Below, one piece after another: positions 37,519 through 45,418 of a stretch of DNA of 64,000 nucleotides. A model generated the notes under the pieces. It was not told where the DNA came from, did not search any database, and worked only from the letters and a program-made list of their open reading frames with translations. The stretch comes from Pseudomonas fulva 12-X (GTDB lineage: Bacteria; Pseudomonadota; Gammaproteobacteria; Pseudomonadales; Pseudomonadaceae), in the NCBI RefSeq assembly GCF_000213805.1, contig NC_015556.1:310001-374000 (forward strand). Reading direction: 5' to 3'. The position numbers and the translations under genes are program-made. Numbering within the stretch: position 1 is the stretch's first letter; each line of letters opens with the position of its first letter.

Positions 37519-37817
37519 AGCACGGTCGGTGCGTCAGCCATGGCAGCAGCGTTCACTGCCGTATAGGCAGCTCAGAAAGACACGAAACGTATGCGGCACA
37601 ACTCGATGTTGTTCACTGCCGTATAGGCAGCTCAGAAATTTGCCATGGTTCACCTCGATCCCGGCCGAGGGTTCACTGCCGTATAGGCAGCTCAGAAAAT
37701 GAAGGCGAAGAGCAGTGCGCCGGCGAATGCGTTCACTGCCGTATAGGCAGCTCATAAATCGGAGACACTGCCAGGGTTTCTTTTGCCCGGTTCACTGCCG
37801 CACAGGCAGCACTTTCT
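37501..37817 (+). CRISPR. Right CRISPR arm, type I-F-like, five spacers, leaderless
   Basis: Repeats run on the plus strand at the same 60-base period. The consensus starts GTTCACTGCC, has GTATA at its centre and ends GGCAGCTCAGAAA, differing from the left arm at base 1 and in the centre. Spacers are 37519-37550, 37579-37610, 37639-37670, 37699-37730 (32 nt each) and 37759-37789 (31 nt). The repeat at 37731 has one change (CTCATAAA), and the last, at 37790-37817, is degenerate over its final seven bases, so the trailer is at the right. The leader side is lost at the junction. Confidence 0.95.
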
Positions 37818-38649
37818 CCGCATCCGCCTGAATGCGTTTGCCCGGCCGAGCGGCGACTGCCTCAGCCTGGCCATCGACCTGGGCGCCTGCTCTAGCCTGG
37901 CTCATCAAACGGGGAATCAGTGGGCCTTCGGGCAGGTTGCGCCAGAAGCGCACCGGCATATTGGTTTCCAGAACGCTTCGATTGAGGCGTGCCGGGTTGA
38001 AGGTACTGCCGTAGTAGGCCAGCCACATCGCTTCGTTGCGGTCGTCGGTGCCCTGGGCCAATTGTTGCCATTCAGGCGGGCAGGGCTTGGCGTGATGCAG
38101 CTTCTCGCCATCCCAGTACACGCCGTCATCCGGTGTAGCGATTAGCCAGGTCTGGCGGCCGAGGCGTTCGGCGAAATGGCCCGAGGCGCTGGCGAGAATG
38201 TCGTGGGCCGGCTCGTGCCAGGCCACCAGCTCCGGTCCGCCGGCGCTGGCGTCCCGCGGTTTGAAGCGCAGGAAGGCGTGTAGGTGATGCGCTTCGCGGC
38301 GAACCGCCTTGAGGCGGGCGTGCAGTTCGCTGCCGTCGATATCGCCGGCCAGCATGGCGGCCTGATCGCCATTGGCGACGCGCCAGAGGATGCGGTACAG
38401 CAGTGCCCAGCGCTGGGCGCAGCGAAAGCGAGCGGCGCTTTCCAGTTGTTCGATCAGGGCGCGCGGCACGCGTACCGGACGATCAGCCGCCACGGCGGTT
38501 TGTGGCTTGTCCAGGTGGCCAAAGAGGTCGTGATTTTCCTGGCTGTCCTGCACCCAGCTCAGTTGATGCGGCGCCATGCCTTGGCGCAGTTGCGCTCGGG
38601 CAGCATCCCGCCAGCCGGCGAAACTGCCGTCGAAATGCACCGCGTGCAT
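37792..38649 (-). CDS. DNA-repair-linked protein of the TIGR03915/DUF4130 family
   Basis: A 285-residue soluble protein of a family found beside a DNA-repair radical SAM protein and often linked to uracil-DNA glycosylase-like domains. Typical blocks are HAVHFDGSFAGWRDAAR, KAVRREAHHLHAFLRF, ERLGRQTWLIATPDDGVYWDG and AMWLAYYGSTFNPARLN, ending with FWRNLPEGPLIPRL. Its biochemical role is not established. The ATG overlaps the stop of the radical SAM gene by one base (TGATG). The last codons and stop (VLPVRQ then TGA) are read from the degenerate CRISPR repeat, so the original C-terminus may have been replaced. Confidence 0.85.
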   Translation of the reverse strand: MHAVHFDGSFAGWRDAARAQLRQGMAPHQLSWVQDSQENHDLFGHLDKPQTAVAADRPVRVPRALIEQLESAARFRCAQRWALLYRILWRVANGDQAAMLAGDIDGSELHARLKAVRREAHHLHAFLRFKPRDASAGGPELVAWHEPAHDILASASGHFAERLGRQTWLIATPDDGVYWDGEKLHHAKPCPPEWQQLAQGTDDRNEAMWLAYYGSTFNPARLNRSVLETNMPVRFWRNLPEGPLIPRLMSQARAGAQVDGQAEAVAARPGKRIQADAEKVLPVRQ

Positions 38650-39860
38650 CACCACAGCCCCATCTGTTGCGGCGCTTCGCTCAATTGCTGGCGCAGTACC
38701 AGGGATTCGCGGGTCGCCTGAGCCGGGCGGTAGTCCTGGGTGACGATAAAGGGCTTGGCCTTTTCCAGCACGCAGCGCAAACGCCCCACATCTTCGAAGC
38801 GGATGCGCTTCTGCCTGCGCAGGGCCACCAGGCGCTGGGCGCTGAGCACACCGATGCCGGGGATGCGGGCGATCAGGGTGACGTCCGCGCGGTTGAGGTC
38901 GACGGGAAAGAGCTGACGATTGTTCAGTGCCCAGGCCAGTTTTGGGTCGATATCCAGCGCTAGGTTGCCGGGGCCGTCGAGCAACTCCGTGGCCTTGAAG
39001 CCGTAGCCGCGCATCAGGAAGTCCGCCTGATACAAGCGGTGCTCGCGTAGCAGCGGCGGCGCCTCGAAGGGGACGCTCTTGGGGCTTTGCGGAATCGGGC
39101 TGAAGGCCGAGTAATAGACGCGCTTGAGGCGAAAATCGCCATACAGCGACTGGGCGGTGTGCAGGATGGTGCTGTCGTCGGTGGCGTCGGCGCCGACGAT
39201 CATCTGCGTGCTCTGCCCGGCAGGCGCAAAGGCGGGCGCGCGTTTCTCGCTGTCGGCCTCTTCGACGCCATTGCGGATGGTGCCCATGGCCTGCTTGATC
39301 GGCGCCACGCTCTTTTCCGGCGCCAGGCGGATCAGGCTGCTTTCGGTGGGCAGTTCGATGTTCACGCTGAGGCGGTCGGCGTAGCGACCGGCTTCGGCGA
39401 TCAGCTCCGGCGACGCGTCGGGAATGGTCTTGAGGTGGATGTAGCCACGAAACTCGTGCTCCTCACGCAGCAGCTTGGCGACCCGGTTGAGCTGCTCCAT
39501 GGTGTAGTCCGCCGAGCGGATGATGCCGGAGCTCAGGAACAGCCCGCTGATGCAGTTGCGGCGGTAGAAATCCAGGGTCAGGGTGACCACTTCCTCGGGC
39601 GTGAAGCGCGCGCGGGGTACGTCGCTGGAGCGACGATTGACACAGTACTGGCAGTCGTACAGGCAGAAATTGGTCAGCAGGATCTTCAGCAGCGCCACGC
39701 AGCGGCCATCGGGGGTGAAGCTGTGGCAGATGCCCATGCCGTCGGTAGCGCCCATGCCGCTCTGGCCTTTCGAGCTGCGTTTGGGCGCGCCGCTGCTGGC
39801 GCACGAAACATCGTATTTGGCGGCGTCGGCGAGTACCGTGAGCTTTTCGATCAATTCCAT
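38649..39860 (-). CDS. Putative DNA modification/repair radical SAM protein
   Basis: A 403-residue protein of the TIGR03916 family. The iron-sulfur site is CLYDCQYC (C-x3-C-x2-C) near residue 67. The barrel segments LFLSSGIIRSADYTMEQL and IELPTESSLIRLAPEKS follow, and a C-terminal helix-hairpin-helix (LIARIPGIGVLSAQRLVALRR) suggests DNA binding. The start MELIEKLTVLADAAKYD is set by the family and by a LexA box that ends 17 bases upstream. It leads a two-gene unit with the DUF4130 gene. The substrate lesion is unknown; the box places it in the SOS response. Confidence 0.88.
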   Translation of the reverse strand: MELIEKLTVLADAAKYDVSCASSGAPKRSSKGQSGMGATDGMGICHSFTPDGRCVALLKILLTNFCLYDCQYCVNRRSSDVPRARFTPEEVVTLTLDFYRRNCISGLFLSSGIIRSADYTMEQLNRVAKLLREEHEFRGYIHLKTIPDASPELIAEAGRYADRLSVNIELPTESSLIRLAPEKSVAPIKQAMGTIRNGVEEADSEKRAPAFAPAGQSTQMIVGADATDDSTILHTAQSLYGDFRLKRVYYSAFSPIPQSPKSVPFEAPPLLREHRLYQADFLMRGYGFKATELLDGPGNLALDIDPKLAWALNNRQLFPVDLNRADVTLIARIPGIGVLSAQRLVALRRQKRIRFEDVGRLRCVLEKAKPFIVTQDYRPAQATRESLVLRQQLSEAPQQMGLW

Positions 39861-39877
39861 GGGTAACGATTCGATAG

Positions 39878-39893
39878 CTGTATTTATATACAG
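39878..39893 (-). promoter_or_regulatory. LexA (SOS) box controlling the radical SAM repair pair
   Basis: The 16 bases read CTGT, eight A/T bases, then ACAG (minus strand CTGTATATAAATACAG), a perfect match to the gamma-proteobacterial LexA consensus. It includes a TATAAA-like -10 and lies 17 bases before the start codon, a position where LexA would block transcription. Confidence 0.88.
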
Positions 39894-40000
39894 TATCGAG
39901 CAAGCTCCAGACGCCCGCAAGGTCGTCTCGTCGGCGACAGGGGAAACCAGCGCCGGCGTTGTGGATCGAAGGCAATGAACCTATCTATCTGGAGAGTCCG

Positions 40001-40399
40001 ATGCAGCGTCCTGACACCCACAGCAAGATCATCGGCTACCTGCTGTGGATCTTTGGCTTCCTCGGTGCGCACCGCTTCTATTACGGCAAGCCGGTGACCG
40101 GCACCATCTGGTTTTTCACCCTGGGCCTGCTGTTCATCGGCTGGATCATCGATCTGTTCCTGATTCCGGCGATGGATCGGGAGGCGGACCTGCGCTTCAC
40201 GGCCGGGCGCATCGACTACAACGTCGCCTGGATCCTGCTCACGTTCCTGGGCATTTTCGGCGTGCACCGCATGTACCAAGGCAAGTGGATCACCGGGATT
40301 CTTTATCTGCTGACCGGCGGACTGTTTCTGGTCGGCGTGCTGTACGACCTGTGGACGCTGAACAATCAGGTGTCGATTGAGAATGCGCGTAACGGATAA
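40001..40399 (+). CDS. TM2-domain membrane protein
   Basis: A 132-residue protein with two TM2 units. Each has the family mark of a helix then GxHRFY or GVHRMY: IIGYLLWIFGFLGAHRFYYGK with a following helix WFFTLGLLFIGWIIDLFLIP, and AWILLTFLGIFGVHRMYQGK with GILYLLTGGLFLVGVLYDLW. TM2 proteins have no settled function in bacteria. GGAGAG lies before the ATG, and a longer in-frame start upstream lacks such a site. Confidence 0.85.
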   Translation: MQRPDTHSKIIGYLLWIFGFLGAHRFYYGKPVTGTIWFFTLGLLFIGWIIDLFLIPAMDREADLRFTAGRIDYNVAWILLTFLGIFGVHRMYQGKWITGILYLLTGGLFLVGVLYDLWTLNNQVSIENARNG

Positions 40400-40477
40400 G
40401 GTCGCTGGAAAGTGAAGCCAGGCATCGCTGCCGGCCTTTGTGGGGCGACAGGGATGCCTGGTTGATGCGGATTATTT

Positions 40478-40500
40478 CGCGGGCATGGCCCGCTCCCACA
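40478..40500 (-). repeat. REP-type palindrome
   Basis: GCGGGCATGGCCCGC followed by TCCCACA is the common Pseudomonas REP shape: a short GC palindrome with a conserved tail. It lies between the convergent TM2 gene and pyrC'. An additional inverted pair CCAGGCATC and GATGCCTGG lies just to the left (40420-40462). Confidence 0.8.
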
Positions 40501-40519
40501 TCAGTCAGCCGGTGGTAGA

Positions 40520-41791
40520 TCAGCCTTGGAAGCTGATATGCCCATCCACCAGGGTGTAGCGCACCTGGCTGGGCAGGCAGTGGCCGAGGAAGGGGCTGTT
40601 GCGGCCCTTCGAGTGCCAGCTTTCGCCGGCCACGGTAGAGGCTTGCGGATCGAACAGCAGGATATCCGCCGCATCGCCCTGCTTGAGTTGGCCGACCGGC
40701 AGGCGTAGTGCCTGCGCCGGGCCGCTGCTCAGGCGGGCGAGCAGGGTGGGCAGGTCCAGCAAGCCGTCCTGCGCCAGCGTCATGGCCAGTGGCAGCAGCA
40801 GCTGCACGCCGCTGATGCCGGGCTCGGTCTCGCCAAACGGTGCCAGCTTGGCGTCCAGTTCGTGGGGTTGGTGATGGCTGGAGATGGCGCTGATCACGCC
40901 GCTCTTCACCGCCTCGCGCAGGCCGTCGCGGTCGGCGCGGGTGCGCAGTGGCGGTTGCACGTGATAGAGGCTGGAAAAGTCGATCAGCGCCTCGTCGGTG
41001 AGAATCAGCTGGTACAGCGCCACATCGGCGGTCACCGGCAGGCCGCGAGCCTGGGCATCGGCGATCAGCTGCGCGCCGCGGGCGCTGGTCAGCTGGCTGA
41101 AATGCGCGCGCACGCCGCTCTGCTCGACCAGCAACAGGTCGCGAGCCAGGGCCACGGTTTCGGCGGTTTCCGGAATCCCCGACAGGCCGAGGAAGCTGGC
41201 AGTGGCACCCTCGTGGGCCAGACCGCCTTCGGCGAGGTCATGATCCTGGGAGTGGAAGATCACCGTGAGGTCGAAGGTGGCGGCGTATTCCAGGGCGCGG
41301 CGCAGGGTGCGCGCGTTGCGGAAATTGTTCAAGCCGTTGCCGAACGCCACGCAGCCGGCATCGCGCAGGGCGACCAGCTCGGCGAGCTGCTCGCCATCGA
41401 GCCCTTTGCTCAGGGCGCCGATGGGAAACACCTTGGCGTGGCCGGCTTCGCGGGCGCGGTCGAGGATCAGTTCGGCCACCGCCGAAGTGTCCAGCACCGG
41501 CTTGGTGATCGGCGGGCAGCACAGGCTGGTGACGCCGCCAGCGGCAGCGGCCAGGGTTTCGCTGGCGATGTTGCCCTTGCGGCTGTAGCCGGGCTCGCGC
41601 AGGGCGACAGACAGGTCGACCAGGCCGGGTGCGGCGACCAGGCCGTTGGCGTCCAGGGTCTGGTCGGCTTCGAAGCCGGCCGGCGCCTGGCCGACGGCGC
41701 TCAGCTTGCCGCCTTCTATATACAGGTCGGCGACCTGATCGAAGCCGCTGCTCGGGTCGATGACGCGGGCGCCGAGGATACGGGTACGCAT
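40520..41791 (-). CDS. pyrC': Inactive dihydroorotase-like subunit PyrC'
   Basis: A 423-residue amidohydrolase-fold protein that, in Pseudomonas, is needed to assemble active aspartate transcarbamoylase rather than to act as a dihydroorotase. The metal-binding D-x-H-x-H of true enzymes is replaced near residue 60: GLVDLSVALREPG has Ser and Ala where the two His should be. Other blocks (VIFHSQDHDLAEGG, AISSHHQPHELDAKLAPFGETEPG) remain. It starts one base inside the pyrB stop (TGATG). True dihydroorotase activity must come from another gene. Confidence 0.93.
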   Translation of the reverse strand: MRTRILGARVIDPSSGFDQVADLYIEGGKLSAVGQAPAGFEADQTLDANGLVAAPGLVDLSVALREPGYSRKGNIASETLAAAAGGVTSLCCPPITKPVLDTSAVAELILDRAREAGHAKVFPIGALSKGLDGEQLAELVALRDAGCVAFGNGLNNFRNARTLRRALEYAATFDLTVIFHSQDHDLAEGGLAHEGATASFLGLSGIPETAETVALARDLLLVEQSGVRAHFSQLTSARGAQLIADAQARGLPVTADVALYQLILTDEALIDFSSLYHVQPPLRTRADRDGLREAVKSGVISAISSHHQPHELDAKLAPFGETEPGISGVQLLLPLAMTLAQDGLLDLPTLLARLSSGPAQALRLPVGQLKQGDAADILLFDPQASTVAGESWHSKGRNSPFLGHCLPSQVRYTLVDGHISFQG

Positions 41792-42798
41792 CAGTTGTGC
41801 TCCTCAGCGTTGAGTTGGCGTTGGGCGTTCTGGCCGCTCATGGCCATGGACAGCACGGCCATGCGGATGGCGATGCCGTAGGTGACCTGGTTGAGAATCA
41901 CCGACTGCGGGCCGTCGGCCACCGCCGACTCGATCTCCACGCCGCGGTTGATCGGCCCCGGGTGCATGACCAGGGCATCGGGCTTGGCCAGCTTGAGGCG
42001 CTGCTCGGTCAGGCCGAACAGGCGGTAGAACTCGCCCTCGCTGGGCAACAGGCCGCCGGTCATGCGCTCGCGCTGCAGGCGCAGCATGATCACCACGTCG
42101 ACATCTTTGAGGCCTTCATTGGCATCGCTGAACACGCGCACGCCGTAGCTTTCTTCCAGGCCGATGGGCAGCAGGGTCTTCGGCGCGATCACGCGGATGT
42201 CGGGGCAGCCGAGGGTCTTGAGCGCCAGCATGTTGGAGCGCGCCACCCGCGAATGCAGGATGTCGCCGACGATGGCCACCGAGAGATTCTCGAAGCTGCC
42301 CTTGTGGCGGCGGATGGTCAGCATGTCGAGCATGCCCTGGGTCGGGTGCGCGTGGCGGCCGTCGCCACCGTTGATGATCGCCAGGTTCGGGCACACGTGT
42401 TCGGCGATGAAGTGCGCGGCGCCGGAGCCGGCATGGCGCACCACGAAGATGTCGGCGGCCATGGCTTCGAGGTTGCGCAGGGTGTCGAACAGCGTCTCGC
42501 CCTTGCTGGTCGAGCTGGTCGACACGTTCAGGCTGATCACGTCGGCGGACAGGCGTTGGGCGGCTAGCTCGAAGGTGGTGCGGGTGCGCGTGGAGTTCTC
42601 GAAGAACACGTTGCACACCGTCTTGCCGCGCAGCAGCGGAACCTTCTTCACGGCGCGGGCACCGACTTCGAGGAAGGAGTCGGCGGTGTCGAGGATTTCC
42701 GTCAGCAACTCGCGGGGCAGGCCATCGAGGGACAGGAAATGGCGCAACTGGCCTTGGTCGTTCAGTTGCAGGGGGCGCTTGGCATCGAGTGCGGTCAT
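41791..42798 (-). CDS. pyrB: Aspartate carbamoyltransferase catalytic subunit
   Basis: A 335-residue enzyme joining carbamoyl phosphate and aspartate in pyrimidine synthesis. The carbamoyl phosphate site is [19 protein letters not shown], with [36 protein letters not shown] and [12 protein letters not shown]. The N-terminus is about 20 residues longer than in E. coli, as in Pseudomonas class A enzymes where it takes part in regulation and binding of PyrC'. It overlaps pyrR by four bases (ATGA). Confidence 0.97.
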   Translation of the reverse strand: MTALDAKRPLQLNDQGQLRHFLSLDGLPRELLTEILDTADSFLEVGARAVKKVPLLRGKTVCNVFFENSTRTRTTFELAAQRLSADVISLNVSTSSTSKGETLFDTLRNLEAMAADIFVVRHAGSGAAHFIAEHVCPNLAIINGGDGRHAHPTQGMLDMLTIRRHKGSFENLSVAIVGDILHSRVARSNMLALKTLGCPDIRVIAPKTLLPIGLEESYGVRVFSDANEGLKDVDVVIMLRLQRERMTGGLLPSEGEFYRLFGLTEQRLKLAKPDALVMHPGPINRGVEIESAVADGPQSVILNQVTYGIAIRMAVLSMAMSGQNAQRQLNAEEHN

Positions 42799-43316
42799 TG
42801 CGGACGGCCTTGGTCGGAAAGCGTCTGAAGTTCGAGGGTGAAAGGCGCGGGGCCGGACAATTTTACCCGTTGATCGGCCGCCAGCGACAGCGTCGCGCCG
42901 ACCACGTCGGGGCGGATCGGCAGCTCGCGGGCGTCCAGGTCGAGCAAACTGACCAGGGTCACGCTGGCAGGGCGGCCGTAGTCGAACAGCTCGTTCAGCG
43001 CGGCGCGGATGGTGCGCCCGCTCATCAGCACGTCGTCGATCAGCACCAGGTGCTGACCTTCGATCTCGAACGGCAGCTCGGACGGTTGCACCTGCGGGTG
43101 CAGGCCGTTCTGGGTGAAGTCGTCGCGGTAGAAAGATACGTCGAGCACGCCCAGCGGCTCGTCGCGGCCTAGTTGCTCGAGCAGCGCCTGGGCCACCCAC
43201 ACGCCGCCGGTGCGGATGCCGATGAAGCGCGGCGTGCTGATCTGCCGCCGGCTCAGGTGGTTGCTCAGCGAGGTCGCCATCTGCGGCAGCAGTTCGGCGG
43301 GGTTGGGTAGGCTCAT
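42795..43316 (-). CDS. pyrR: PyrR bifunctional regulator/uracil phosphoribosyltransferase
   Basis: A 173-residue type I phosphoribosyltransferase-fold protein. The PRPP loop is [28 protein letters not shown], and [19 protein letters not shown] is the N-terminal site. In Bacillus the homologue controls pyr attenuation; in Pseudomonas it is reported to regulate pyr genes. It starts 21 bases after ruvX and overlaps pyrB, so the pyrimidine genes are within a ruvX-pyrR-pyrB-pyrC' unit. Confidence 0.93.
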   Translation of the reverse strand: MSLPNPAELLPQMATSLSNHLSRRQISTPRFIGIRTGGVWVAQALLEQLGRDEPLGVLDVSFYRDDFTQNGLHPQVQPSELPFEIEGQHLVLIDDVLMSGRTIRAALNELFDYGRPASVTLVSLLDLDARELPIRPDVVGATLSLAADQRVKLSGPAPFTLELQTLSDQGRPQ

Positions 43317-43337
43317 CTAAAGCTCCTTGTGGCCGGG

Positions 43338-43781
43338 TCAGCCCAGGCAGTTTTCTTCCAGCCAGCCCTGCAGCAGCAGAGCGGCGGCCAGGGCGTCGAC
43401 CGGGCGCTGGCGGTAGCCACCGGTCTGGCCCTGCTGCAGGCGCTCGCCCTTGGCGGCGTAGGTGGTCAGGCGTTCGTCGTGGGTGAAGACTGGCAGATTG
43501 AAGCGGCCGTTGAGGCGGCGGGCGAACTTCTCGGCACGCTCGCTCATGTCGCTTGGCGTGCCATCCATATTCAGCGGCAGGCCGACAACGATGGCATCGG
43601 GCTGCCATTCCTTGATCAGCGCCTCGACCTTCTGCCAGTCCGGCACGCCGTTCTGCGCCTTGAGGATGCACAGCTCGCGGGCCGAGCCGGTGATCGGCTG
43701 GCCGACGGCGACGCCGATCTGCTTGGTGCCGTAATCGAAGCCGAGCAGCAGGCGCAGGGATTGTTTATCGACCTCGGCCAT
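43338..43781 (-). CDS. ruvX: Holliday junction resolvase-like RuvX/YqgF
   Basis: A 147-residue RNase H-fold nuclease reported to process the 5' end of pre-16S rRNA. It shows [17 protein letters not shown] with the first catalytic Asp, [17 protein letters not shown], and the end [15 protein letters not shown] with the last Asp. It overlaps yqgE by one base. Confidence 0.95.
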   Translation of the reverse strand: MAEVDKQSLRLLLGFDYGTKQIGVAVGQPITGSARELCILKAQNGVPDWQKVEALIKEWQPDAIVVGLPLNMDGTPSDMSERAEKFARRLNGRFNLPVFTHDERLTTYAAKGERLQQGQTGGYRQRPVDALAAALLLQGWLEENCLG

Positions 43782-44350
43782 CAGGCATGGCCCGCCTGGG
43801 CAGTTAGCAGATTGAGGTTGATGCCGAGCAGCGCGGCGGCGGCGCCGAGGCGCTGGTCGTAGGGCGTTTCGAACAGAATCGCCTGGTTCGCCGGGCAGGT
43901 CAGCCAGGCGTTATCGGCCAGCTCGGCCTCCAACTGACCGGCGCCCCAGCCGGCGTAGCCGAGGGCGATCAGGTGATTAGCCGGGCCGCTACCTTCGGCG
44001 ATGGCGAACAGTACGTCCTGGGAGGTCGACAGGCTGAGGTCGCCGAGCTCCACGGTGGCCTGGAAGTGTTGGCCTTTGGGATGCAGCACGAAGCCGCGGT
44101 CGGTCTGTACCGGGCCGCCGCTGAAGATCGGCAGGCTCTGGCACAGCACCGAGGGTGTACTTTCCGGGCGCAGCTGTTCGAGCACGTCGGCCAGGTTCAG
44201 GCCATTGGGGCGGTTGATCACCAGGCCCATGGCGCCCTGGTCGTTGTGATCGATGAGGTAGATCACGGTGTGTGCGAAATTCGGATCGTCCATGTGCGGC
44301 ATGGCGATCAGAAAGTGGTGTTTGAGAATGCTCGGGCTGGCGTCTTTCAT
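43781..44350 (-). CDS. algH: YqgE/AlgH-family protein
   Basis: A 189-residue protein, LKHHFLIAMPHMDDPNFAHTVIYLIDHNDQGAMGLVINRP at its N-terminus (about residues 9-48), followed by IFSGGPVQTDRGFVLH and IALGYAGWGAGQLEAEL. It was named AlgH in P. aeruginosa from an alginate phenotype; its molecular function is unresolved. It is coupled to ruvX, an arrangement conserved across proteobacteria. Confidence 0.95.
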   Translation of the reverse strand: MKDASPSILKHHFLIAMPHMDDPNFAHTVIYLIDHNDQGAMGLVINRPNGLNLADVLEQLRPESTPSVLCQSLPIFSGGPVQTDRGFVLHPKGQHFQATVELGDLSLSTSQDVLFAIAEGSGPANHLIALGYAGWGAGQLEAELADNAWLTCPANQAILFETPYDQRLGAAAALLGINLNLLTAQAGHA

Positions 44351-44419
44351 GGCCGCTAGTTTGAGGCTGTGCGGCGCAAGCTACAAGCCGCACGTTCGGG
44401 CATGAATGCCGCGTCGGGG

Positions 44420-45316
44420 TCAGTTGCTCGACAGGCGGTCGCCGCGCTCGAAGCGCCAGGTGCGGATGATCTCCAGGCGGTCGATGTCGGCCAGATCGCC
44501 GGTGAACGGCGCGTAGGGCGCGGCCAGGCGCACGATGCGCATGGCGGCCTGGTCGAGCACCTGCTCACCGGAGGATTCCAGCACCATCACCTCGTACAGG
44601 CTGCCGTCACGGTTGATCGACACCAGCAGGCGCAGGCTGCCGTGGATCTGCCGACGGCGGGCGTCGTCCGGGTAGTTGAGGTTGCCAATACGCTCGACCT
44701 TCTTGCGCCATTCATCCTTGTACCAGGCGCCCTTGTCGCGCATGGTCGAGGCGGCGTTGAGGCGGTGGATCTTCGGGCGCTTGGCGTACTGCTGCACCTG
44801 GTCGGACAGCTCGGCTTCCAGGCTGGCGATCTCGGCGGACAGCTGAGCGCTGTCGAAGGACGGCGCCTCCTGGCTTGGTGGCGTCGGTTTGGTTTCCTCG
44901 CGCTTGGCCGGGGCCTTCTGCTGCTGCGGGGCGCGGGTGGTGACCGCGGCTTTCGGCGCTTCGGGCTTCACGGCAGGCGGAGGCGGCGCGGCGGCGGGCG
45001 TCACCTTGCGTACTTCGGTGTCCTGGAAGGGCGCCTGTTCGGTGGTGGTCGGCGCTGCCTTCTTCTCCAGGGTGCCGCTGCCCTGCTGATTGTCCTGGGC
45101 GAGGAAGTCCGCCTCCTTGGGCTTTTCATCGCTCTTGAAGGTGGACAGGGTGATTTCCAGGGTTTTGCTGATCTGCCCGGGCTCGGCGAAGGTGAACCCC
45201 ACGCCGAGAATCAGCGCTGCATGCAGCACCGCCGCCAGAAACAGGGTGAACCCCAGCCGATCCGCCGGGCGAACGCCGGAGGGGGTGAGATCGGGTGGGG
45301 TGGCTGTCGCGTTCAT
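44420..45316 (-). CDS. tonB3: TonB-like protein TonB3
   Basis: A 298-residue TonB-family protein with an N-terminal anchor (RLGFTLFLAAVLHAALILGVGFTF), a Pro/Ala/Lys linker, a short coiled region (SAQLSAEIASLEAELSDQV) and a C-terminal TonB domain with YPDDARRRQIHGSLRLLVSINRDG. It has no exbB or exbD partner beside it. The homologue beside gshB in P. aeruginosa is needed for twitching, which fits its place next to the Pil-Chp operon. Confidence 0.88.
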   Translation of the reverse strand: MNATATPPDLTPSGVRPADRLGFTLFLAAVLHAALILGVGFTFAEPGQISKTLEITLSTFKSDEKPKEADFLAQDNQQGSGTLEKKAAPTTTEQAPFQDTEVRKVTPAAAPPPPAVKPEAPKAAVTTRAPQQQKAPAKREETKPTPPSQEAPSFDSAQLSAEIASLEAELSDQVQQYAKRPKIHRLNAASTMRDKGAWYKDEWRKKVERIGNLNYPDDARRRQIHGSLRLLVSINRDGSLYEVMVLESSGEQVLDQAAMRIVRLAAPYAPFTGDLADIDRLEIIRTWRFERGDRLSSN

Positions 45317-45331
45317 CGCTATCTGTCGTCA

Positions 45332-45380
45332 GGGCCTGTCGGCGTTTCGGCACGGGCGTGCTGAAACGTCAGCAGACCCT
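45332..45380. repeat. Long hairpin between gshB and tonB3, related to 9612-9666
   Basis: The arms 45332-45353 and 45358-45380 pair over about 22 bp with a few mismatches, around a 4-base loop. GGTCTGCTGACGTTTC on the minus strand matches the HU-gene hairpin arm with one change. It sits between the gshB stop and tonB3 start on the same minus-strand side. Confidence 0.5.
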
Positions 45381-45418
45381 GGGTTGCCGCGCAGTCTGCC
45401 GAGGCGATGTGCAAAAGT

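Noticed and set aside
37062..37757. Open frames of 231 codons (plus) and 186 codons (minus, 36859-37419) over the CRISPR locus with FLSCLHGSE-type or LHCRVGSSE-type repeats
   Set aside because: The 60-base CRISPR period is a multiple of three, so repeats stay in frame and avoid stops. The peptide repeat is only the translated DNA repeat; there is no start site or family match.
40290..40499. A small minus-strand frame starting MGAGHAREIIR
   Set aside because: This is the usual translation of a REP element on one strand and overlaps the end of the TM2 gene; no ribosome binding site is seen.
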